DNA of 10,306 bases from Tannerellaceae bacterium (GTDB taxonomy: Bacteria > Bacteroidota > Bacteroidia > Bacteroidales > Tannerellaceae): NCBI GenBank assembly GCA_031265595.1, contig JAISCM010000261.1:1-10306 (forward strand). The letters run 5' to 3'. The position numbers were made by a program, and so were the translations under genes. Below the pieces are notes generated by a model that did not search any database, was not told where the DNA came from, and saw only the letters and a program-made list of their open reading frames with translations. Below, piece after piece: positions 1 through 6,208 of this stretch (its first letter is position 1; each line of letters starts with the position of its first letter).

Positions 1-507
1 GATTTCGTCTTCATCTTCCTCCACTTCGTCTACTCCGTAATCAATTAATTCCAGTTCTAAATCTTCCAGCGAAACAGTCTCTTTTTTTACGATATGGAAT
101 ACACATTTATGGTCGAAAAGAAATTCAAGGCTGCCGGATGTTCCCAGCGAGCCGCCATGTTTATTAAAATAGCTACGCACATTGGCTACGGTACGGGTTG
201 TATTATCTGTTGCCGTTTCTACGAATACTGCAATGCCAAAGGGGGCGTACCCTTCATAATTCATTTCTTTATAATCGGTATAGTCTTTGGATGTGGCTTT
301 CTTAATGGCGCGTTCCACATTCTCTTTCGGCATATTTTCTTTTTTTGCCTGTTGTATCAATACACGCAAGCGAGGGTTGCTATCCGGATCCGAGCCGCCT
401 GCTTTTGTTGCAATGGTTATTTCTTTACCTAATTTGGTAAATACGCGCGCCATATTTCCCCAACGTTTGAATTTCTTTGCTTTGCGGTATTCAAATGCTC
501 TTCCCAT
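1..507 (-). CDS. yebC: YebC/PmpR (TACO1-like) family protein, C-terminus cut off by window edge
   Basis: YebC/PmpR/TACO1 family protein. Members have been described as DNA-binding transcriptional regulators and, more recently, as factors that help ribosomes through difficult sequences; which applies here cannot be told. The reading frame gives 169 residues from an ATG at 505-507 and is still open at position 1, so about a third of the usual ~240-250 residues is missing. Visible family marks are the N-terminal MGRAFEYRKAKKFKRWGNMA, then KAGGSDPDSNPRLR, AKKENMPKENVERAIKKA, YEGYAPFGIAVFVE and HGGSLGTSGSLEFLF. The visible end is strongly acidic (DEVEEDEDE). It starts 37 bases after the pheT stop on the same strand with no terminator between, so co-transcription with pheT is likely. 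No Shine-Dalgarno sequence is visible; the leader is AT-rich. Confidence 0.95.
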   Translation of the reverse strand, partial: MGRAFEYRKAKKFKRWGNMARVFTKLGKEITIATKAGGSDPDSNPRLRVLIQQAKKENMPKENVERAIKKATSKDYTDYKEMNYEGYAPFGIAVFVETATDNTTRTVANVRSYFNKHGGSLGTSGSLEFLFDHKCVFHIVKKETVSLEDLELELIDYGVDEVEEDEDEI

Positions 508-544
508 ATCTATTTAATGATTTATAGTAACTATTCTTGATTGA

Positions 545-3010
545 TTATCTTAATTGCGCCCCAAGCTTTTGCTCCAGATTGGTTTGCAATTTTTTCATGA
601 TGCTGTCAATTTGTTTGTCTGTCAATGTTTTGTCTTCGTCTTGCAGATAGAAGCTAACGGCGTACGATTTTTTGTCCGCAGGCAGGTTCTTTCCTTCATA
701 CACATCAAACAGGCTTACTTCCTTCAGCAGCTTCTTTTCGCTCTCGCGGGCTATCTTTTCAATTTCTTCAAACTGGATATGCTTGTCGAGCAACAGGGCT
801 AAATCGCGTTTTACTACGGGGAATCTGGATATTTCACGGAAAGTCACCTTGGTCTTCTTCGCTTCTTTCATTAGCAATGTCCAGGATAGTTCGGCATAAT
901 ATACGTCCGAATCAATATCGAACGGCTTGCAACGTTGTTTGCTCACAATGCCCAGCGTCCCCAACCGGCGGCCTGCCTTCGTAGTAATACTTAATCCCGC
1001 AGCATAAATGTCATTGGAAAGTTGGCCGAAAATAACCGCATGCATCGGAATGCCCAGACGGGTCAATATGTTTTCCACATACGCTTTCAGTTCATAGAAA
1101 GACGCCTTCTCGTCGGGATGCGCCCAGTTATTTTCTACCCGGTTGCCGCTTACCCATAGAGCCAGTCTGTAGTCTTCGCTGTATCCGGCAAGGGCCTCTC
1201 CTTCTTTCTTTTTATCGATAGCATGCGCATAGCAATTGCCGAACTCGAAGAAACGGATGTTTTCGTTTTTATGCTTTTCGTTATATTCAATGCTTTCCAG
1301 CCCGCCGAAAAGCAATGTTTGTCGCATAGCGTTCAGGCCCGAACTGATGGGGTTTTCCAATACTACGCAATGGGCTTCGGGGTAAGTAGCCAGGGCGGTA
1401 TAATAATCCGAACGTGTAAGCGAATTATTCATGATCTCGTGAAAGCCTGCGCCGCATAATTGTTCCGAGATAAGATTCTGCAACTTATAGCTACGGTCGG
1501 TAGGCGTCTGATAGCTCAAGCTCGACTTTACGTCTTCTCCCGTCTCTACATTATTATATCCATAGATACGAAGGATCTCTTCTATAATGTCTACATCCCG
1601 TTTTACATCTATACGGTATAGCGGAACATGGCAGGTGAGCCCTGTAGCCGTCTCCGAAACGATGTCTATTTCCAGGCTCGAAAGAATACTTCGGATGGTT
1701 TCTTTCGGTATCTCTTTGCCTGTCAATTTATTAATTTTGTCGAACGTTACCTCAACGGTATACGGATCTGCCGGTACGGGATACACATCCTGTACGTCGC
1801 CGGTTAGTTCTCCGCCGGCAATCTCCTTCACCATAAGGGCGGCCAGCTTCAATATATATAATGTATTATTGGGATCGAGCCCCCGTTCGAAACGGAAAGA
1901 AGAATCCGTATTCAGGCCAAAGCGGCGCGCTGTCTTACGTATCCAGGTGGGATTAAAGTTGGCCGATTCGAGAAATATATTCGTTGTCTGTCCGGTAACG
2001 CCGGAATCCAGGCCGCCGAATACGCCGCCGATACACATACCTTCTTCCAGGGCGTTGCATATCATTAGGTCGTTAGCGGTAAGTGTCCGTTCTACCTCGT
2101 CGAGCGTAACAAACGGAGTTCCTTCCGGCAATGTTTTAACAATCACCTTTCCGCCCGTTATTTTATCTGCGTCGAAGGCATGAAGCGGCTGCCCCATCCC
2201 ATGCAGTATATAATTGGTAATATCCACTACATTATTAATAGGGCGCAATCCTATCGCCTTCAACGCCTGTTGCAGCCATTCCGGGCTTTCTTTTATCGTA
2301 ACGCCTTTTATCGTAACGCCCGAGTAACGGGGGCATGCCTCGACATTCTCTACCGAAACGGTGATGGCGGGCGACGGGTTGTCTATCTTAAAGTCATCTA
2401 CCGGTGGGCGATTCAAGCGGGCCGGTTTACCGTTTTGTTTCAGGTAAGCAGCCAGGTCGCGCGCTACGCCGAAATGCGAAGTGGCGTCTACCCGGTTGGG
2501 CGTAATGTCTACTTCCAGTACGTAGTCGCTCTTTACATTATAATATTCTTTAGCCAATGTCCCTACTACGGCATCCGGGGGAAGAACGATGATACCCGCA
2601 TGGCTGGTTCCCAAGCCTATTTCATCCTCTGCACAAATCATCCCTTGCGATTCTACGCCGCGTATCTTCGATTTTTTGATGGTAAACACCTCGTCGCCGC
2701 TATATAATTTAGTACCGATGAGGGCCACTACCACTTTCTGCCCTGCCGCCACGTTGGGAGCGCCGCATACAATAGGCAACGGTTCTCCGGCGCCTGTAGC
2801 AACGGTGGTGATATGCAAATGGTCGGAATCAGGGTGGGCTTTGCAGGTAAGTACCTCTCCGATCACTAATCCTTCCAGTCCTCCCCTGATCATTTGCACC
2901 TCTTCTATTCCGCCGGTTTCCAAACCGGTAGAAGTCAATGCAGCCGATACTTCTTCAGGCTGTAAATCGAAATCAAGGTATTTCTTTAGCCAGTTGTAAG
3001 ATATATTCAT
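545..3010 (-). CDS. pheT: Phenylalanine--tRNA ligase beta subunit
   Basis: Beta chain of the cytosolic alpha2-beta2 phenylalanyl-tRNA synthetase, which charges tRNA-Phe; this chain carries tRNA binding and the editing site that removes mischarged Tyr. The 821 residues match the usual bacterial length (~790-820). The order is complete: EMAP-II/OB-fold tRNA-binding domain at about 42-155 (HPDSDHLHIT at 59-68), B3/B4 editing domain at about 215-385 (RFERGLDP at 373-380), B5 domain at about 408-485 with acidic residues D468, D472, D474, E477 and E478, the catalytic-like core at about 500-715 (NPISSGLNAMRQTL at 553-566, FFEFGNCY at 587-594), and the C-terminal FDX-ACB anticodon-binding domain from about 727 (SRFPVVKRDLALLLD). 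No pheS is present; in many Bacteroidetes the two genes are unlinked, but the window is too short to say. The gene heads a likely pheT-yebC transcript from the promoter near 3046-3078. Confidence 0.98.
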   Translation of the reverse strand: MNISYNWLKKYLDFDLQPEEVSAALTSTGLETGGIEEVQMIRGGLEGLVIGEVLTCKAHPDSDHLHITTVATGAGEPLPIVCGAPNVAAGQKVVVALIGTKLYSGDEVFTIKKSKIRGVESQGMICAEDEIGLGTSHAGIIVLPPDAVVGTLAKEYYNVKSDYVLEVDITPNRVDATSHFGVARDLAAYLKQNGKPARLNRPPVDDFKIDNPSPAITVSVENVEACPRYSGVTIKGVTIKESPEWLQQALKAIGLRPINNVVDITNYILHGMGQPLHAFDADKITGGKVIVKTLPEGTPFVTLDEVERTLTANDLMICNALEEGMCIGGVFGGLDSGVTGQTTNIFLESANFNPTWIRKTARRFGLNTDSSFRFERGLDPNNTLYILKLAALMVKEIAGGELTGDVQDVYPVPADPYTVEVTFDKINKLTGKEIPKETIRSILSSLEIDIVSETATGLTCHVPLYRIDVKRDVDIIEEILRIYGYNNVETGEDVKSSLSYQTPTDRSYKLQNLISEQLCGAGFHEIMNNSLTRSDYYTALATYPEAHCVVLENPISSGLNAMRQTLLFGGLESIEYNEKHKNENIRFFEFGNCYAHAIDKKKEGEALAGYSEDYRLALWVSGNRVENNWAHPDEKASFYELKAYVENILTRLGIPMHAVIFGQLSNDIYAAGLSITTKAGRRLGTLGIVSKQRCKPFDIDSDVYYAELSWTLLMKEAKKTKVTFREISRFPVVKRDLALLLDKHIQFEEIEKIARESEKKLLKEVSLFDVYEGKNLPADKKSYAVSFYLQDEDKTLTDKQIDSIMKKLQTNLEQKLGAQLR
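2290..2320 (-). repeat. Exact 15-bp tandem duplication inside pheT
   Basis: The 15-base unit TTTTATCGTAACGCC occurs twice head to tail at 2291-2305 and 2306-2320 (plus strand), with one further matching base at 2290. It is in frame and encodes GVTIK twice (PheT residues 231-240) at the start of the B3/B4 domain. Reading frame and neighbouring motifs are intact, so the enzyme should be unaffected. It may be a recent duplication, or two similar structural segments that happen to use the same codons. Confidence 0.7.
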
Positions 3011-3045
3011 TGCTTAATAAGTTATCCAATTCATAATTTGACCGC

Positions 3046-3078
3046 CAAAGGTAAGAAGAATTATTCAAACACCGTAAA
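3046..3078 (-). promoter_or_regulatory. Likely pheT promoter (Bacteroidetes type)
   Basis: On the minus strand TACCTTTG (3053 down to 3046) is a full match to the Bacteroidetes -7 consensus TAnnTTTG. With a 20-base spacer, TTTAC at 3078-3074 is a partial match to the -33 element (TTTG). Transcription would begin near 3040, giving a leader of about 30 bases before the pheT ATG. The -7 is strong and the -33 weak. This is inferred from sequence only. Confidence 0.55.
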
Positions 3079-3190
3079 TACGTTTCAAGAAATAAGGACA
3101 ACGCCTGAAAATAAACATCAGACGAAAGTAGTAAACGCATCGTATTATTTTAGGGATAAGTTCGCATTGCATTCCTGTTTTTATCGTACC

Positions 3191-3292
3191 CCATTGATCG
3201 TCTCACCCGGGTGGTACACGTGTCTCACCCGGGTGGTACACGTGTCTCACCTGGGTGGTCCAGGTGTACCACCCGGGTGAGACGATCAATGG
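3191..3292. repeat. Perfect 29-bp inner palindrome arms with 44-base loop
   Basis: The left arm (3191-3219) begins CCATTGATCGTCTCACCC and ends GGTACAC; the right arm (3264-3292) is its exact reverse complement. The loop (3220-3263) carries further copies of the arm sequence, so the right arm can pair with the copy at 3201-3219 or equally with the copy at 3223-3241. As RNA or single-stranded DNA this would be a very stable GC-rich hairpin with more than one register. There is no T-run after either arm, so it does not look like an ordinary intrinsic terminator. Confidence 0.9.
3201..3266 (+). repeat. Three tandem 22-bp units
   Basis: Units lie at 3201-3222, 3223-3244 and 3245-3266. The first two are identical: TCTCACCCGGGTGG followed by TACACGTG. 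They contain the self-complementary words CACCCGGGTG and CACGTG. The third differs at three positions (8 C to T, 16 A to C, 19 C to G). Two of these changes make it a hairpin of its own: CACCTGG (3248-3254), loop GTGGT, CCAGGTG (3260-3266). Confidence 0.9.
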
Positions 3293-3370
3293 ATGCCGGA
3301 CAACCGATTACTTCTACCTTATCTCACCCCTAAAATAATACGATGCGTTTACTACTTCTATCTGATGTTA

Positions 3371-3404
3371 TTCTTGCAGGATAGCGTTAGCAATCGTAAC
3401 TTTG
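3371..3404 (+). promoter_or_regulatory. Likely trmD promoter (Bacteroidetes type)
   Basis: TAACTTTG at 3397-3404 fully matches the -7 consensus TAnnTTTG. TTCTTG at 3371-3376 supplies the -33 TTG, with a 20-base spacer (3377-3396), the spacing typical of the group. The start of transcription would fall near 3409-3411, leaving only about ten bases before the trmD ATG. The -33 begins one base beyond the end of the palindromic element. Confidence 0.6.
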
Positions 3405-3419
3405 CAAAAAGATTCAAGC

Positions 3420-4106
3420 ATGCGAATAGATATTCTTACCGTACTCCCCGAGATGATTGAAGGGATGATTAACTGCTCCATTGTAGGAAGAGCGCAAGAT
3501 AAGGGATTGGTGGAGATACAGTTGCACAATCTCCGGGAGTATACAACTAATAAGTGGCGGCGCGTAGACGATTATCCTTTCGGCGGCGAGGCAGGGATGG
3601 TGATGCAGATTGAACCGGTAGAACGGGCTATTTCATTCTTAAAAGGGCAGCGTACCTACGATGAGGTGATTTATACGTCGCCCGATGGCGAAACATTTTC
3701 GCAACCAATGGCTAACCGTATGTCTTTACTCAACAGCCTGATCATCCTCTGCGGCCACTACAAAGGAGTGGATTACCGCATACGCGAGCATCTGATCACA
3801 AAAGAAATATCTATCGGAGATTATGTACTTACCGGCGGAGAGCTGGCAGCGGCTGTGATGGCCGACGCCATCGTTCGCCTGATCCCGGGCGCTATCGGCG
3901 ACGAACAAAGCGCCTTGTCTGATTCTTTTCAGGATAACTTACTGGCCCCGCCCGTGTATACGCGCCCCGCAGAATACAACGGCTGGAAAGTACCCGGCAT
4001 ACTACTATCCGGGCATGCGCGTAATATTGCAGAATGGCGTTTGCAGCAAGCGCAGGAACGTACGGCCAGGCTTCGCCCGGATCTGCTGGGGGATGAGTTA
4101 ATTTAA
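3420..4106 (+). CDS. trmD: tRNA (guanine-N1-)-methyltransferase TrmD
   Basis: Methylates N1 of G37, next to the anticodon in certain tRNAs, using S-adenosylmethionine, and so prevents +1 frameshifting; a dimeric SPOUT-class enzyme of the cytosol. The 228 residues fit the family (~225-255). The ATG at 3420 gives the usual start [11 protein letters not shown]; a TTG at 3402 would add six residues but lies inside the -7 promoter element, so it was not used. Visible motifs are [13 protein letters not shown] (50-62), the knot segment [13 protein letters not shown] (111-123), [16 protein letters not shown] (129-144), R153 in the IVRLIPG segment, and D168 in [17 protein letters not shown], which aligns with the catalytic Asp of the E. 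coli enzyme (D169). [11 protein letters not shown] follows at 197-207. The last 9 bases overlap the end of the convergent yqgE-type gene. The usual rimM, rpsP and rplS partners are absent. Confidence 0.97.
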   Translation: MRIDILTVLPEMIEGMINCSIVGRAQDKGLVEIQLHNLREYTTNKWRRVDDYPFGGEAGMVMQIEPVERAISFLKGQRTYDEVIYTSPDGETFSQPMANRMSLLNSLIILCGHYKGVDYRIREHLITKEISIGDYVLTGGELAAAVMADAIVRLIPGAIGDEQSALSDSFQDNLLAPPVYTRPAEYNGWKVPGILLSGHARNIAEWRLQQAQERTARLRPDLLGDELI

Positions 4107-4691
4107 GTGCGGGTCTTTAGGAAAATTTAGCCAGGCTTTATACTGGTTTCCCAATACTTCTAACGAATGTTTCCAGAATAATTCTCCGTCGGCAAGCATA
4201 ATATTACTGTTTGCCAACCGGCTTACCATCCAGGAATCTTCTTTAATTTCGAAACCCAATTGCCCTTTTGTCCATCCGGAATAGCCAAGAAAGAACTTTA
4301 CTTTCCCTTTAATCGAATGTCCGTTTATGATATATTGTTTCAAGCGGTTGAAGTCTCCATCGAAATACAATCCGTCGGCTATCTTAACCGAATCCGGTAT
4401 TACGTCCTCTAATGTGTGGATAAAGAAGAGCCGGTTCGAGCTGACCGGCCCACCCAGATAGATAGGTATATCAGACAGGCCCTCCAATTCGGAAAAGAAA
4501 TCATTTATTATCAGATTTGTTTTCTTATTCAGCACAAACCCCATAGAGCCCTCCGTATTATGTTCAATCAACAAAACAACCGAACGCTGGAAATAGGCGT
4601 TTTGCAAGAACGGCTCCGATATGAGAAGACTACCTTTATCCGGAAGCAAATTGTTGTGTTTAATTTTAAAAATATTATTATAAGTTGCCAT
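4098..4691 (-). CDS. YqgE/AlgH family protein (DUF179)
   Basis: A 197-residue protein of the YqgE/AlgH family (DUF179), widespread but of uncertain biochemical role; AlgH was linked genetically to alginate control in Pseudomonas, which does not transfer to this organism. The family marks are GSLLISEP (20-27), [20 protein letters not shown] (36-55), YLGGPV (78-83), [17 protein letters not shown] (133-149) and the C-terminal FPKDPHLN. There is no signal peptide or membrane helix, so a cytosolic protein is expected. The ATG at 4689-4691 gives [10 protein letters not shown]. Its stop overlaps the trmD stop by 9 bases tail to tail, and no terminator is visible between them. It lies 122 bases downstream of the aminotransferase gene; the AT-rich gap shows no clear terminator and no full-match -7 element, so read-through or a weak promoter is equally possible. 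Confidence 0.93.
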   Translation of the reverse strand: MATYNNIFKIKHNNLLPDKGSLLISEPFLQNAYFQRSVVLLIEHNTEGSMGFVLNKKTNLIINDFFSELEGLSDIPIYLGGPVSSNRLFFIHTLEDVIPDSVKIADGLYFDGDFNRLKQYIINGHSIKGKVKFFLGYSGWTKGQLGFEIKEDSWMVSRLANSNIMLADGELFWKHSLEVLGNQYKAWLNFPKDPHLN

Positions 4692-4813
4692 ATCTAAAAG
4701 AAGTAATCAATTAATTATGTGACAATATATAGCTTTTTATAATAAAAAACAACTACAGGGTACTATTTAAAACGTTAATAAAACAGAAATGTCCATCACT
4801 TTCCTTTTCCTCT

Positions 4814-6127
4814 TTACAAAGGATGGTTTTCGTTAAACGCATGTAGTCTCTCTTTTAACAGCTCATATTGATGCTCTTTTATAAACGAAGTACATGCCCG
4901 GAGGCCTTCCTGATTGCTGCCTGTTGTTCCTAAAGAAATGGCGCTGACGCCGTAATAGATCAGCTCTTTCATCAGTTCGCTACCGCTCATGCCCGGGTAG
5001 GAGATGGTAAAATAGAAACCATCTGCTATCGGTTCGTCCAGATCGTGATCGTAAACGATTGTAAAGCCGTGATCGATAAATATCTTTTTTAACTTCCTGG
5101 CGCGCCGCCCGTATTCCTGTACTTCCGAAACGAAATCGAATGTTCCGTCGGAAGCTGCCTTGAACATAGCAGCCAGCGCAAACTGGGCGCTATGGCTTGT
5201 GCCGGAAGATAAAGCATATAACACCCGGTGGATATACACCGTGCCGAAGGTACCTCCGCCATATCGCCGGGTAAGCCCCGGATAAACCCGGTGATATAAT
5301 GTATCGGAGATAGCCGTCACCCCTATCCGCTGGCCTGCATAACTGAAAGCCTTTGAGCCGGAGATCTGTAAGATATAATTATCGGTATAGCGGGCAATAG
5401 TCGGTTGGTAAGGAGCTTCAAACGGTTTACCCAGTTCTTTCCTGAAATCCATAGCAAAATAGGCTAAGTCTTCTATCACAATCGTATCGTACTTACCGGC
5501 TATGGCGGCAATCGCTTGTAATTCGTTTTCCGTTAAGCAAAACCAGGCCGGGTTATTAGGGTTAGAGTATATAATAGCGGCGATATTTCCTTTACTCAAA
5601 TATTCTTCTACTTTGGAGGCTACGCTTTCTCCCCTGTATTCATATACGTCGAACGACTCATACTTATACCCCATTACAACGATCTGTTGCTTCTGCACAG
5701 GGAAGCCCGGGTCGATAAACAGTATCGTATCTTTCCCTGCGGCACATTGCCCGCAGGTAAGGAAAGAAGCATACGTCCCCTGCATAGAACCTGTGACAGG
5801 CACACAACATTCGGCCGCAACATCTACATCAAGAAAGGCTTTTATAAACCGGGATGCTTCCGCCTTTAGCTCCGGGCTTCCATTTATATTCGGATAAACG
5901 GAGGCTATGCCGTTGCGCAATGCCTGTATTTCCGCATCAACGCCTACCTGGGCCGGTTTCAGTCCCGGAACGCCCATTTCCATGTGTATAAACTCTGTCT
6001 GGGTTGCTTGTTCTAATTGAGATGCGATAGCAACTACTTCGCGAATCGTAGCTTTCCCAAAGTCGGGTAAGCCATAGCTGTCAATAACTTCTTTTGTTAT
6101 CTTATAATCCACCGGGGTGTTCTTCAT
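4814..6127 (-). CDS. PLP-dependent class I/II aminotransferase
   Basis: Fold-type I, pyridoxal-phosphate enzyme that moves an amino group between an amino acid and a 2-oxo acid in the cytosol; the substrate cannot be read from the sequence. From the ATG at 6125-6127 it has 437 residues. Visible features are NPNNP (189-193), D220 and Y223 in IEDLAY (cofactor-ring contacts), SGSKAFSYAGQRIGV (256-270) with Schiff-base lysine K259 and phosphate-binding R267, and R410 in GLRACTSF, the position that usually binds the substrate carboxylate. These make it a complete aminotransferase of the aspartate-aminotransferase superfamily. A TTG 24 bases upstream would extend it by eight residues, but that TTG is the tail of a -7 promoter element (6149-6156). 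No transporter or pathway gene next to it hints at its substrate. Confidence 0.9.
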   Translation of the reverse strand: MKNTPVDYKITKEVIDSYGLPDFGKATIREVVAIASQLEQATQTEFIHMEMGVPGLKPAQVGVDAEIQALRNGIASVYPNINGSPELKAEASRFIKAFLDVDVAAECCVPVTGSMQGTYASFLTCGQCAAGKDTILFIDPGFPVQKQQIVVMGYKYESFDVYEYRGESVASKVEEYLSKGNIAAIIYSNPNNPAWFCLTENELQAIAAIAGKYDTIVIEDLAYFAMDFRKELGKPFEAPYQPTIARYTDNYILQISGSKAFSYAGQRIGVTAISDTLYHRVYPGLTRRYGGGTFGTVYIHRVLYALSSGTSHSAQFALAAMFKAASDGTFDFVSEVQEYGRRARKLKKIFIDHGFTIVYDHDLDEPIADGFYFTISYPGMSGSELMKELIYYGVSAISLGTTGSNQEGLRACTSFIKEHQYELLKERLHAFNENHPL

Positions 6128-6148
6128 GCTTTTATTATTTAACGGAGA

Positions 6149-6156
6149 CAAAAGTA
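6149..6156 (-). promoter_or_regulatory. Likely -7 element for the aminotransferase gene
   Basis: On the minus strand TACTTTTG (6156 down to 6149) fully matches TAnnTTTG. Transcription would start near 6142-6144, about 15 bases before the ATG at 6127. No good -33 TTTG is seen at the usual distance, so the promoter may be weak or assisted. It lies in the 81-base gap after the GT51 gene and suggests the aminotransferase can be transcribed separately from the four-gene operon upstream. Confidence 0.45.
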
Positions 6157-6208
6157 AGGAATTAATCGTTGAAAGCTACTTTTTTCTACCGTAGAATGTT
6201 ATTTGTAT

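Larger units (their letters stand above)
3114..3369. repeat. 256-bp element of concentric inverted repeats (MITE- or REP-like)
   Basis: Outer arms at 3114-3155 and 3328-3369 are 42 bases each and match as inverted repeats at 39 of 42 positions; the three mismatches are adjacent (CGA against TAG, all transitions). Inner arms at 3191-3219 and 3264-3292 are perfectly complementary over 29 bases. Both pairs share one centre, 3241.5. The 35-base stretches between outer and inner arms (3156-3190 and 3293-3327) are equal in length but show no clear complementarity. No convincing gene lies inside, and no target-site duplication is obvious at the ends. The element fills most of the pheT-trmD gap and lies between the two outward promoters. 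It could be a non-autonomous mobile element, a dispersed palindromic repeat, or a site for a DNA-binding or DNA-bending protein. Confidence 0.85.

Noticed and set aside
1587..2183. 198-codon open frame opposite pheT
   Set aside because: It is a shadow of the well-supported pheT coding strand, with no recognisable domain.
3038..3280. 80-codon open frame running into the palindromic element
   Set aside because: The frame owes its openness to the GC-rich repeat units, translates to low-complexity repeats, matches no family I know, and has no start signal.
3191..3292. The GC-rich inner palindrome as a bidirectional terminator
   Set aside because: The adjacent genes diverge, so neither ends here, and no T-run follows either arm.
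3191..3292. CRISPR-like array because of repeated 22-bp units
   Set aside because: The units are directly adjacent with no spacers, and no cas genes are present.
4735..4749. AT-only palindrome TTTTTATAATAAAAA as a terminator
   Set aside because: It has no GC pairs and a one-base centre, so it would not form a stable terminator hairpin.
4723..4752. Possible promoter for the yqgE-type gene on the minus strand (TTG, 20-base spacer, TATATTG)
   Set aside because: The -7 part lacks the TAnnTTTG pattern and the region is so AT-rich that such matches are expected by chance.
6185..6197. Inverted repeat TTCTAC-C-GTAGAA after the GT51 gene as a terminator
   Set aside because: The loop is one base and the minus-strand continuation is a run of A rather than T, so it does not fit an intrinsic terminator for that gene.
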